NCBI GenBank assembly: GCA_001805895.1
Contig: MHHD01000067.1
Location: forward strand, 1-24,390
Source: Omnitrophica WOR_2 bacterium RIFCSPLOWO2_12_FULL_51_8
GTDB taxonomy: Bacteria; Omnitrophota; Gorgyraeia; Gygaellales; Profunditerraquicolaceae
DNA length: 24,390 nt
Direction: 5' to 3'
Part shown: positions 1 through 7,329 of the stretch, one piece after another
Numbering within the stretch: position 1 is the stretch's first letter
Layout: the number at the start of each line of letters is the position of its first letter
Notes under the pieces: generated by a model
Databases searched by the model: none
What the model was told of the DNA's origin: nothing
The model's input: only the letters and a program-made list of their open reading frames with translations
Translations under genes and position numbers: made by a program

Positions 1-226
1 CCTTCAAAGCCCAATCCAGCGCCCACATATCATGATTGCCAATAACCAGATCGCAGTACTTAATCTTTAAAAGTTCATCGATGCACTTTTTAACATCCGG
101 ATACCCATCACAGACATCGCCCATGACGATCAGGCGGTCTTTTTTGTAATCGAATTTTGAGCGCTCAAAGCACTTAATGAGCGCCTTGTAAGCGCCATGG
201 ATATCTCCAATGGCGTAGGTTTTCAC
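1..226 (-). CDS. Calcineurin-like metallophosphoesterase, C-terminus cut by window edge
   Basis: About 75 N-terminal codons are visible, running off the left edge. The three metal-site signatures of the calcineurin-like phosphoesterase family appear in the right order and spacing: GDIHG close to the N-terminus, GDVCDGYPD, then GNHD. The family hydrolyses phosphoesters using a two-metal centre; the substrate cannot be told from this fragment (a diadenosine-tetraphosphatase/PrpE-like protein phosphatase is possible because GDIHG is so near the start). The second motif has DGY where many relatives have DRG. The start is taken as GTG at 226, which overlaps the TGA of the preceding frame in a GTGA arrangement and puts the first motif at residues 7-11. 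Confidence 0.85.
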   Translation of the reverse strand, partial: MKTYAIGDIHGAYKALIKCFERSKFDYKKDRLIVMGDVCDGYPDVKKCIDELLKIKYCDLVIGNHDMWALDWALK

Positions 227-447
227 GCTTCAACCCTTCGCCTGATACCGCTAAATTTGTCAAACGCGTCCTCTCTAACATTCGCGATGTAAGCATCCGG
301 GCCGTTTTCCTGTTCTACAAATAAAGGCCCTTTTGCATCCACACTGCCGAAATACTCTTTGAGATTTTCTCTAACCTGTTTTCCTTCTTTTTGTTTTTTG
401 ATAAGCGCAACCACTAATCCAAGCGCGTAATTATAATCGCCAATTAC
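223..447 (-). pseudogene. In-frame continuation of the RhuM remnant after a stop codon (or separate 63-residue ORF)
   Basis: Directly after the TAA that ends the RhuM remnant (448-450), the same frame stays open and reads VIGDYNYALGLV, which resembles the Y-x-YAL segment that normally follows the E-A-x-GLL motif in RhuM proteins. The frame then runs into sequence I do not recognise and ends at 223. A GTG at 414 could start a free-standing 63-residue basic protein, but no ribosome binding site is visible in front of it. I therefore favour a downstream piece of the broken gene, perhaps fused to another sequence, over an independent gene. Its stop overlaps the start of the metallophosphoesterase. 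Confidence 0.45.
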
Positions 448-888
448 TTAAAGTAAACCCATGGCTTCTTTATATTCAAGTTGTTTGCGATCCTTCATGC
501 TGCCAATAAGCTTTACTGCCCGCTGCAAGGCCTGAAGTTTTTGAGTTTGCTCCTTTAAGCGTTTTTCATTTAACGTGTATCCATCAATCGGATGTCGCTT
601 CAAGACATTCGTAGCCCAGATACGAAACTGGGTAGCACGAACAGAATTAACTCTATAGCCAACCGAGATTATTGTGTCTAGATTATAAAACTTTACCGGC
701 TTATCTGAAAAAGCAATGTGCAAAAAATGCACATTGCTTTTCAATGCCCTCTTTATAAACTTAATTTGATTCTTAACTTGCAACAATAACTTTTTATATT
801 TATTAAGCATTCTTCTTTGTCCGACGTAAGCTTTCTTTACTTGTTCTGAAATAGGCCCAAGGAAATTATCCTTTAACCAGCGCGCCAC
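448..888 (-). pseudogene. RhuM-family (Virulence_RhuM) protein remnant
   Basis: The core is clearly RhuM: FYNLDTIISVGYRVNS followed by RATQFRIWATNVLK and then GYTLNEKRL, with a charged C-terminal helix ending in EAMGLL. RhuM-family proteins are usually over 300 residues and begin with a winged-helix-like DNA-binding region; their biochemical role is unsettled, though they occur in islands and near defence or toxin genes. Only 146 residues are open here. The N-terminal part before FYNLD does not look like the usual RhuM N-terminus, the GTG start at 888 lies inside the end of the DUF486 remnant, and a TAA at 448-450 interrupts the frame right after GLL. I read this as a decaying gene truncated at both ends. 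Confidence 0.7.
709..741. repeat. Perfect 14-bp inverted repeat with 5-nt loop inside the RhuM remnant
   Basis: Arms 709-722 and 728-741 are exact reverse complements around an AAAAA loop, with A and T runs at the arm ends. On either strand it has the outline of a rho-independent terminator stem with a T-run. It lies inside the reading frame, coding for the SNVHFLHIAF segment, which I believe resembles RhuM relatives, so the symmetry may be coding coincidence. Confidence 0.6.
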
Positions 889-1217
889 GGAATATACAGA
901 ATACTGCGGCGAGTATAAAAACAGAGGCCCAGAGGTATTCCTGTTTTATGCCCTCTTTCATGTAGAATATAGAAAACGGGACAAAAACCGATAAGGTTAT
1001 GGCCTCCTGCAGAATTTTTAGCTGGCCGAGATTCATTACCTGATGCCCTACGCGGTTGGCAGGCACTTGAATGAGATACTCGAAAAACGAATACCCCAGC
1101 TTATCAGAGCCGCGACGATCCACGGCTTACTGTTAAAGTTCTTTGCCCGTACCAGGCAAAGGTCGTAAACACGTTGCTACAAGCAAGCATACCGACAGTG
1201 ACTAAAACTTTTTGTAT
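866..1217 (-). pseudogene. DUF486 (DMT-superfamily small membrane protein) pseudogene
   Basis: Three frames together encode a full-length DUF486 protein of about 115 residues. The first segment, from about 1217, reads LVTVGMLACSNVF and then TFAWYG. After a shift near 1136-1145 the reading continues NFNSKPWIVAALISWGI. After a second, apparently single-base, loss near 1088-1093 it continues FFEYLIQVPANR to the C-terminus at 866. Intact family members are four-helix membrane proteins of unknown substrate related to small multidrug transporters. At the expected start, nine bases after a perfect AGGAGG (1227-1232), the codon is ATA rather than ATG. A lost start plus two frameshifts means the gene is dead, although the recognisable ribosome site and protein sequence suggest the decay is recent. 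Confidence 0.8.
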
Positions 1218-1232
1218 TTACTCTCTCCTCCT

Positions 1233-1475
1233 ATGTTAAAAGTCAGATAATTCTACTCCCGTGCGTAGCTTACGCACCCACTAACTTGAATTGCGTAAAA
1301 TGCATAGCATGGATTGAGATTTAATAAAATATATTTCTATTTAAGCTGCTCGCTCAAGCGATACATCACTCCTGAGGCTGTCTCAGGCTGAGGAAAACCG
1401 AACTTGCGCGCGGAAATAGTAACCTGGAATGACTGCAATGATGCTAATCCGGATCTTTTTCAGCATGCAATACCT
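1233..1475. other. Gene-free stretch with several short inverted repeats and two tiny ORFs
   Basis: No recognisable gene lies here. Short inverted repeats occur at 1261-1277 (7-bp arms, GTGCGTA), 1351-1360 (4-bp arms, CGCT) and 1371-1387 (6-bp arms, CCTGAG). None is followed by a T-run that would make a convincing terminator for the DUF502 gene. On the minus strand a 27-codon ORF (1383-1466) begins with ATG six bases after an AGAGG, just beyond the DUF502 stop. An overlapping 33-codon TTG ORF (1337-1438) ends in MYRLSEQLK. I do not recognise either product; the stretch could be a degraded gene or a dispersed repeat. Confidence 0.4.
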
Positions 1476-2069
1476 CTACGATGGTTTAAGTATCCCTCCT
1501 GAGACTATTAGTTTTATGCCTTCCTCCGCTGACATTTGCAAAAACTTTACCGCGCTCTTGGGAACTAAGACGAAAAACCCGCTCCAAGGGCTGGGGGTTG
1601 AGCCAATAAGCACATGCACCAACTCCTGACCTGTTAATTCCTGTGCCTCCCTAAAACCATCATTGGTCATAAAACCTACTGACCAAATCCCTTTTGAAGG
1701 ATATTCTACCAAAACTACCTTTTTAAACACATTTTTATCATTGGAAAAAATAAAACCGATTATTTGTTTAATAGGCGGGTATACCTGTCGGACCCCGGGA
1801 AGCTTCAGGAACCAACTTTCTATTAAAGGAAGCATCTTTTTACTCAATAAGCGCGAAACAACAAACCCTGTTAATAGAATTATTAAGATTGCCATAATAA
1901 AACCTAACCCGGGGATGGAAAAACCAAACTCTGCCTTTAAATAGCTATTGATAATCCTTCCGATAATATTATCAATCAACCTAAAAACGATAAAAAGAAG
2001 ATACAGGGTGAGAAAAATCGGTAGAATGGTAAGCAGTCCGGCGATAAAGTATTGTTTTAATTTGCTCAT
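1476..2069 (-). CDS. DUF502 family integral membrane protein
   Basis: A 197-residue protein with two N-terminal transmembrane segments, roughly residues 8-32 and 50-75. A soluble beta-rich half follows, starting with LPGVRQVYPPIKQI, which fits the conserved segment of the DUF502 family (also found in plants as the COV1/LCV proteins). The molecular function is unknown; the protein should sit in the inner membrane. The ATG at 2069 is chosen over an in-frame start at 2159 because AGGAGG (2077-2082) lies seven bases upstream and the family N-terminus begins here with MSKLKQYFIAG. A good sigma-70 promoter lies upstream at 2142-2169, so this is probably a single-gene unit, or one that reads on into the degraded region. 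Confidence 0.85.
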   Translation of the reverse strand: MSKLKQYFIAGLLTILPIFLTLYLLFIVFRLIDNIIGRIINSYLKAEFGFSIPGLGFIMAILIILLTGFVVSRLLSKKMLPLIESWFLKLPGVRQVYPPIKQIIGFIFSNDKNVFKKVVLVEYPSKGIWSVGFMTNDGFREAQELTGQELVHVLIGSTPSPWSGFFVLVPKSAVKFLQMSAEEGIKLIVSGGILKPS

Positions 2070-2141
2070 GAAAAATCCTCCTTTTGTCTCCATTTCCCAG
2101 CCTCCATTACCCACAAAGGAAGCTCTGGATACCGTAGAGAT

Positions 2142-2169
2142 ATTGTATACGAATAACATATTTTTTCAA
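2142..2169 (-). promoter_or_regulatory. Sigma-70-type promoter for the DUF502 gene
   Basis: On the minus strand TTGAAA (2164-2169) and TACAAT (2142-2147) are separated by 16 bp, each one base from consensus. The predicted start near 2135 gives a leader of about 65 nt carrying the AGGAGG ribosome site. It lies back-to-back with the ispH promoter. Confidence 0.65.
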
Positions 2170-2181
2170 ACTAAATTTGGA

Positions 2182-2209
2182 TTGTTTTTAGACGATTCTG
2201 GTGTACAAT
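2182..2209 (+). promoter_or_regulatory. Putative ispH promoter giving a leaderless transcript
   Basis: TACAAT at 2204-2209 matches five of six -10 bases. TTGTTT at 2182-2187 is a weak -35 with a 16-bp spacer. The -10 ends only seven bases before the ispH ATG (2217), so transcription would begin at or next to the start codon. No Shine-Dalgarno sequence lies between them. Confidence 0.5.
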
Positions 2210-2216
2210 ATCCCTC

Positions 2217-3056
2217 ATGAAAATAAATCTGGCCAAATCCGCAGGATTTTGCTTTGGCGTAAAGAGGGCGATTGATATTGCCTATAAAACGCTCGCCGGC
2301 AATAAAAATGTGTGTATGCTGGGTAACATTGTCCATAACGAGGACGTGGCCAGAAGCTTGAGAGAGGCAGGGATAAATAGATGCAAGAAACTTGGCTGCG
2401 GTAAAAATAAAATATTTTTGATTCGCGCCCACGGCGCCAGCCTTGATATTGCCAATAAGGCCGGCAGGTTAGGGTATAAAATTGTCAATGCCACCTGCCC
2501 CATGGTTAAAGAGATCCATAAAATCGCTTGCAGCGCCGAACGTAAAGGCTATACGATTATAGTAATCGGGGATAAAAAACACGATGAAGTAATCGGGATT
2601 ATCGGCCAACTAAAAAGAAAGGCGCTGATAATCGACAGCATGGAAGGCGCGCCTTTGGGAAAAATCGAGAAAATAAAAAAAGCGGCTATTGTGGCGCAGT
2701 CTACCCAGAATATCGAAAAAGTAATGCGGATTTTTTATTTTTTAGACTCGCATATAAAAGAATTGAAATTATTCAATACCATCTGCCGACCCACCCGGCT
2801 CAAGCAGCAAGAGATGAAAAAAATGCCCCTGGATAACGATATAATGATCATTATCGGCTCAAAGACAAGCGCCAATACCCAAAGGCTCTATGAAATCTCA
2901 AAATCCTTAAACGATAAAAGTTACCTGGTCCAGTCAAAAAAGGATATAAAACCCGAATGGTTTAAGGGAATCAAAACGGCGGGGATTACAGCGGGCGCAT
3001 CCACTCCGGATGATACCACAAAGGAAGTCATTTCCTGCATAAGAAAGATAGCTTAA
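2217..3056 (+). CDS. ispH: 4-hydroxy-3-methylbut-2-enyl diphosphate reductase (IspH/LytB)
   Basis: This enzyme catalyses the last step of the MEP pathway, reducing HMBPP to IPP and DMAPP with a [4Fe-4S] cluster. All three cluster cysteines are present: Cys12 in GFCFGVKRA, Cys94 in NATCPMV and Cys190 in NTICRPT. The substrate histidines 40, 72 and 122, Glu124 in KHDEVIG and the AGASTP signature near the C-terminus are also seen. At 279 residues it has the usual bacterial short-form length. The ATG is fixed by the family start MKINLAKSAGFCFGV. It is the only convincing plus-strand gene in the window, diverging from the DUF502 gene and converging on uppP with a 16-nt gap. Its base composition is AT- and Lys/Ile-rich compared with the genes downstream. 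Confidence 0.97.
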   Translation: MKINLAKSAGFCFGVKRAIDIAYKTLAGNKNVCMLGNIVHNEDVARSLREAGINRCKKLGCGKNKIFLIRAHGASLDIANKAGRLGYKIVNATCPMVKEIHKIACSAERKGYTIIVIGDKKHDEVIGIIGQLKRKALIIDSMEGAPLGKIEKIKKAAIVAQSTQNIEKVMRIFYFLDSHIKELKLFNTICRPTRLKQQEMKKMPLDNDIMIIIGSKTSANTQRLYEISKSLNDKSYLVQSKKDIKPEWFKGIKTAGITAGASTPDDTTKEVISCIRKIA

Positions 3057-3072
3057 TCAACCCTCTCTTGCA

Positions 3073-3846
3073 TCAATGCTGGAACGCCCGCAGCGCCAAT
3101 AACGCCAAGATGATGCGGTAGACGCCGAAGGGAATAAAATTGTGGTTCTTCACGAAAACCAGCAGGAATTTAATTCCCCACAGCGCGACGGCGAAGGAAA
3201 CCAGGAATCCCGTCAGAAGGAGGCCAAATTGCCCGGCAGAGAAACTTTTGCTATTTTTCGCCAGGTCCCATCCGCTCGCCGCCAGCATCGTCGGGACGGC
3301 CAAGATGAAGGAAAATTCGACGATCGCCTTTCTTTTCAGGCCAAGGCAGAGGCCGCCGATAATCGTAGCCGCGGAACGGGAAACCCCCGGGACAATAGCC
3401 AGTGATTGGAATAACCCGACAATAACGGCCTGCCCGCAGGAAATATCCTCCATCCGTGAAATCGCGGCCTCCTTTTCATGATAGAAGAGCTCAAAGACAA
3501 TCAAAAACAGCCCGCCGGCAAACAACAGCCATAAGATGAGGTTTTCGCTTTCCAGAAAAATGCCCTTGACGGCCTTGTAAAGCAGAAAACCGATTATTGC
3601 CGTGGGCAGAAAGGCAGCCAGTACCCGGCTGAGCACCCGGGGGCTGGCTGACAATTCTTTCCCGTAGAGGACAACCACCGCCAGGATTGCCCCCAATTGG
3701 ATCACGATCTCAAAGCTCTTTAAGAACTCGCTCTGGGGCAGCCCGAGGAATTTCGCGGCTAAGACAAGGTGCGCGGTGGAAGAAACCGGCAAAAATTCCG
3801 TGACCCCCTCAACAATGCCGAGGATCACGATAACAAGGAGGCTCAT
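3073..3846 (-). CDS. uppP: Undecaprenyl-diphosphatase (BacA/UppP)
   Basis: A polytopic membrane enzyme that dephosphorylates undecaprenyl pyrophosphate to recycle the lipid carrier for peptidoglycan and surface polysaccharides. The two signature motifs are intact: GIVEGVTEFLPVSSTAHL (Glu13, Glu17, His26) and PGVSRSAATIIGG (Arg158). The 257-residue length and multiple hydrophobic segments fit the family. The ATG at 3846 lies about ten bases after an AAGGGG purine stretch and begins in the family-typical way just before the first motif. It lies 45 nt downstream of cobQ on the same strand, and no terminator is visible in that gap, so co-transcription with cobQ and the GT-C gene is likely. Lipid-carrier recycling fits the nearby glycosyltransferase. 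Confidence 0.95.
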   Translation of the reverse strand: MSLLVIVILGIVEGVTEFLPVSSTAHLVLAAKFLGLPQSEFLKSFEIVIQLGAILAVVVLYGKELSASPRVLSRVLAAFLPTAIIGFLLYKAVKGIFLESENLILWLLFAGGLFLIVFELFYHEKEAAISRMEDISCGQAVIVGLFQSLAIVPGVSRSAATIIGGLCLGLKRKAIVEFSFILAVPTMLAASGWDLAKNSKSFSAGQFGLLLTGFLVSFAVALWGIKFLLVFVKNHNFIPFGVYRIILALLALRAFQH

Positions 3847-3891
3847 AAACCCGCCCCTTCCGGGAGATGCTCAATAACACGCCGCTGATTT

Positions 3892-5418
3892 CTAAAATAA
3901 GGCATATATCTTCTCCAGGTCTACGTTCCTTCTCACCAGGGCAGCGAGCTTATCATACTCCCCGTCCTTGGCCTCTGCAAAATAATTAAAGCTTTTTTTT
4001 GCGCTTAATGGCCCGCCCCTTTGCCGCTTATTTTTCCGGAAGGAATCGATAAATCTCCTCCTGAAGCGGTCGTTATCAAACAGGCCGTGGATATACGACC
4101 CCCAAACCTTCCTGTCCCTGGAAATAACACCGTCTTCCAGATTAACCGCGCGCCCTGAACGCGCGGAAATCCTGAAGGCCGGGCTCAATGCCGCCGAAAG
4201 GCAGGTCCTGCCCATATGAATCTCGTAGCCGGAAATCTTCCCTGTGCCAAAAAGTAAATCTACTGCCTCTACCTGATGCGTAAGTTTTCGATTTTCTATT
4301 GCCGTGGCCGCCGGCAGGATCCCCAGCCCGTTTACCGCCTGGCGCCTGCTTTCCAGATGACCAGGGTCCTTTATCCGCTTGCCCAGCATTTGGTACCCTC
4401 CGCAAATGCCGATCGCGGCTGTCCCCTGCCGGATACGGCCAATAATCTCCTGAGCCAGGCCTGATTTTTCCAGATACAACAGGTCATCAATCGTATTTTT
4501 GCTCCCGGGAATAATAATGCAATCTGGTTCGCCAAGGCCGGCGCCCGGAGTTACATAACGTAAATTAACCTCCGGCTCTCTTTCTAAAGGGTCAAAATCG
4601 GTAAAATTCGAGATGTGGGGCAGATAGATCACCGCGATATTGACCTTATCCCGCAACGGGCTCCCTCCGGATAAAGGGCGCTTCTCCCTGGCTAAGGAAT
4701 CTTCCTCCGGGATATTGATATCATGGAAATAGGGAATTACGCCTAACACCGGCCGCCGGATCTTCTGCTCCAGAAAATCCAGGCCGGGTTTGAGGATCTC
4801 AAGGTCCCCCCGGAATTTATTGATGATTACCCCCTTGATCCGCTTGCGCTCAAGGGGCGTAAGCAGCTCCAATGTTCCCACCACCCAGGCAAAAACACCG
4901 CCTGCATTGATATCCCCTGCCAGGATTACCGGACAATCCGCAATCTGTGCCATCTTCATATTGACCAGATCGTTCTTACGCAGATTGACTTCCGCGGGAC
5001 TGCCGGCCCCCTCGATCACTACGATGTCGTAATCATTGCTTAAGCGGGCAAAAGATTCTCTGATAATTTTAATCAGTTTCGGCCGGCAGCGGTAATATTC
5101 CTTGCCGCTCATATTGCCGATCGGCCTGCCCCTGACGATCACCTGGGCCCTTACATCGCCGGAAGGCTTCAGCAGGATAGGGTTCATCTCCACGTTTGGC
5201 TCAATACCGGCGGCTTCGGCCTGGGTCGCCTGCGCCCTCCCGATCTCGCCGCCGGAGCAGGTAACGAAGGAATTAAGCGCCATATTTTGCGACTTGAAAG
5301 GGGCGACGCGGAAACCATCCTGCCTGAAAATCCTGCACAAGGCGCTGACGATCACGCTCTTACCCACGTAGGAACCGGTCCCCTGCACCATAATTACCCT
5401 GGCTTTTCTTTTATCCAT
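3892..5418 (-). CDS. cobQ: Cobyric acid synthase (glutamine-hydrolysing), CobQ
   Basis: This enzyme amidates four side chains of adenosylcobyrinate a,c-diamide using ATP and glutamine. The N-terminal BioD-like ATPase has a P-loop at residues 13-21 (GTGSYVGKS) followed by the CobQ-specific FKSQNMALNSFVT and EIGRAQATQAEAAG segments. The C-terminal class I glutaminase has the nucleophile Cys339 in GICGGYQMLG and His444 in GSYIHGLFDN. The 508 residues match the family. The ATG at 5418 is chosen over one at 5535 because family members start just before the P-loop; it overlaps the end of the upstream GT-C gene by eight bases (ATGGATAA). No other cobalamin gene is visible, so the protein may serve a pathway encoded elsewhere or salvage. 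Confidence 0.95.
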   Translation of the reverse strand: MDKRKARVIMVQGTGSYVGKSVIVSALCRIFRQDGFRVAPFKSQNMALNSFVTCSGGEIGRAQATQAEAAGIEPNVEMNPILLKPSGDVRAQVIVRGRPIGNMSGKEYYRCRPKLIKIIRESFARLSNDYDIVVIEGAGSPAEVNLRKNDLVNMKMAQIADCPVILAGDINAGGVFAWVVGTLELLTPLERKRIKGVIINKFRGDLEILKPGLDFLEQKIRRPVLGVIPYFHDINIPEEDSLAREKRPLSGGSPLRDKVNIAVIYLPHISNFTDFDPLEREPEVNLRYVTPGAGLGEPDCIIIPGSKNTIDDLLYLEKSGLAQEIIGRIRQGTAAIGICGGYQMLGKRIKDPGHLESRRQAVNGLGILPAATAIENRKLTHQVEAVDLLFGTGKISGYEIHMGRTCLSAALSPAFRISARSGRAVNLEDGVISRDRKVWGSYIHGLFDNDRFRRRFIDSFRKNKRQRGGPLSAKKSFNYFAEAKDGEYDKLAALVRRNVDLEKIYALF

Positions 5419-7219
5419 CCGTTTGATTCCTTTTAAATAACGCTGCCCCGAAATGCCCGCTGGCAAACGGCAAGGGGCCAAATTGCCGGCTAAGACTGTA
5501 ATTATCCGCGACATATCGCCAGACCTTTGTCCCATAGTCCAGGCCGAAGGCAGCGTAACCGAATTCCGAGGCGTCGCGTTGGATTAAAACCATAAAGTCG
5601 GGCTGCTTGCGGATCATATCGGAGATAATATTGTCTTCAGTCCGGCTATTTTGCAATTCCATAGGGAGGTAACTGTAATGATAAAGCGGGTTCGCTCTCC
5701 CGGATAAAAAATTAATCGCCAGACCTTCTGGCATCACCGCAACGGTTTCGTTAGTTTTCGTCTCCCGGCTTAAGTATTCAATGAGCTCCCGGCATCGGTA
5801 GTTACTCTCGCTATCGTATACATACAGGGAACCCCGGGGCGAAGAAACCTTCAAAGTCTTACTCCGGTAATAAGACCTTGAGACATCAAAATGGTTTTTA
5901 ATGGACAGGGCAAAGACAAGCAGGAGCCCTGCGCAGAAGTAATTTCTGGCCAGGGGCGACTGGATAAATGCCGGGACCATCCTGAGGAAAAATATACCGT
6001 ATAAGATCATCCCGGGAACCAGCATATAGAATCCGTAATGCCCGGCCCAGGCATTAAAAAACATCCTGCCCAGGGAAAGCAGGGCATAGGTGCTGAAGGC
6101 AATCATAAAAATATATTCTGCCCTGTCTTTGCCGGCCTTTAACTTCCAGAGGCTGAGCAAAAGCGCGGCCAGGCAAATTAGCGGGAGGCAGCGATACTGC
6201 AAGCGGAAATTAAAGCTATTCCTGAAAAAAAATACGGCTAAAGAGGTAAAGATAATTGCGGCAGGCAAGGCAAGAAACGGCTTCCTGGATAACCGGCCAA
6301 CGCGGGCTGGGCGGCTGACAATCCAGCCGCCAGCGGCAAAAAGGGCACAGAGCAAGAAGTAATTGAAGAAGACCTTAAGGGCAAGCCGGGAATTTTCCGC
6401 CAAGTTCGCCGTGCCGGCGACAAAACCGGTAAACTGATTTTTCGTGTTTAAATTAGCCAGGAAGATATCCGGCAGATTACTGCCGACGATGGCATCGCCG
6501 GCCTGGGCGAAGAAAAATCCGTATACCGACAAGGCAAAAAGGCCCGGTAAGATTATATAGCGCAGCAGGCCGGAGACAATCGCCCTGCATTTTTGTTTCT
6601 CGCTGAGGCCAAAAATGATCGCGGCCGGGGTAAGCGCGGCTAAAACAGCCAGTCCCATTTCTATCCGGCAAAGAAGCGTAAGACTCGCGGATAAGAAATA
6701 GGGAGCCTGCCGGGCATGCCTGAAGGCAGACTTGTAAAAAAAATAGAGCGCGCTGAGGCCAAAGAGCACGCCGTAAGCAGCGGCGTAACTGAAAGGGAGG
6801 ATAAAATTATAATTGCCAAGGGGCACGTATTGCCCGAAGGCGAAAACGAAAATGAATGTCAACGCGCTAAACGTCGAAAACAAACTGCCCAGATATATCT
6901 TTGACAGTTTGTAAACCAGGATAGCCGTGCCCGTGGCGGCGATAGCGCCGCTAAGAATCAGGGCCCTAAGATGGACCCCCAGGATTTTAAAAAACAGGGC
7001 ATTGAAATAGGGCGCGAACGGGCCGTATTGATAAAAAATGTCCCGGTATAACAGCCTTCCCGCAAGGACCTGCGACGGGACATACATCTCCCTGCCGGAG
7101 TCAATGATCAGGTCTCCCCATTTCAACCAGCTGAATTTCAACAAGAATAAAAAACAGGATGCCAAGATTACAGCGGCAATCCACTCCTTATCCTGTAATT
7201 TCAGGATGGCCTTACGCAT
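5411..7219 (-). CDS. Large polytopic GT-C type glycosyltransferase-like membrane protein
   Basis: A 602-residue protein with many hydrophobic segments over roughly residues 12-430 and a soluble C-terminal domain of about 170 residues. The first external loop carries DSGREMYVP (Asp40, Glu44) and, further on, YRDIFYQYGPFAPYFNAL. This is the arrangement seen in GT-C lipid-linked sugar transferases of the PMT/ArnT type, where the acidic residue is catalytic. Such enzymes transfer a sugar from a polyprenyl-phosphate donor on the outer face of the inner membrane; donor and acceptor here are unknown. The ATG at 7219 follows a GGAAGG about nine bases upstream. It begins just downstream of the terminator of the channel gene, leaving little room for its own promoter, so partial read-through may supply expression. 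Coupled to cobQ by overlap. Confidence 0.75.
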   Translation of the reverse strand: MRKAILKLQDKEWIAAVILASCFLFLLKFSWLKWGDLIIDSGREMYVPSQVLAGRLLYRDIFYQYGPFAPYFNALFFKILGVHLRALILSGAIAATGTAILVYKLSKIYLGSLFSTFSALTFIFVFAFGQYVPLGNYNFILPFSYAAAYGVLFGLSALYFFYKSAFRHARQAPYFLSASLTLLCRIEMGLAVLAALTPAAIIFGLSEKQKCRAIVSGLLRYIILPGLFALSVYGFFFAQAGDAIVGSNLPDIFLANLNTKNQFTGFVAGTANLAENSRLALKVFFNYFLLCALFAAGGWIVSRPARVGRLSRKPFLALPAAIIFTSLAVFFFRNSFNFRLQYRCLPLICLAALLLSLWKLKAGKDRAEYIFMIAFSTYALLSLGRMFFNAWAGHYGFYMLVPGMILYGIFFLRMVPAFIQSPLARNYFCAGLLLVFALSIKNHFDVSRSYYRSKTLKVSSPRGSLYVYDSESNYRCRELIEYLSRETKTNETVAVMPEGLAINFLSGRANPLYHYSYLPMELQNSRTEDNIISDMIRKQPDFMVLIQRDASEFGYAAFGLDYGTKVWRYVADNYSLSRQFGPLPFASGHFGAALFKRNQTDG

Positions 7220-7230
7220 TCTCTGCCTTC

Positions 7231-7306
7231 CGCAAAATTAAAACCCCGCACCTTTTATTTATTCAAGCTCTTGATAAAAACTTGAATATTAAAAAGGTGC
7301 GGGGTT
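7231..7306 (-). terminator. Strong intrinsic terminator after the channel gene
   Basis: A perfect 15-bp inverted repeat (arms 7242-7256 and 7292-7306, GGTGCGGGG core) encloses a second 7-bp repeat (7261-7267 with 7281-7287). In the minus direction the stem is followed by TTTTAATTTT. It ends 23 nt after the channel-gene stop. Confidence 0.85.
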
Positions 7307-7329
7307 CCAATCGTCGCAACCAAAAAACA

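Noticed and set aside
1371..1387. Terminator for the DUF502 gene
   Set aside because: The 6-bp stem is not followed by T residues on the minus strand.
3057..3072. Bidirectional terminator between ispH and uppP
   Set aside because: Only 16 nt separate the stops and I found no stem followed by a T-run.
5419..5535. N-terminal extension of CobQ
   Set aside because: It overlaps the GT-C gene for over 100 nt, and the family starts just before the P-loop; ATG at 5418 fits better.
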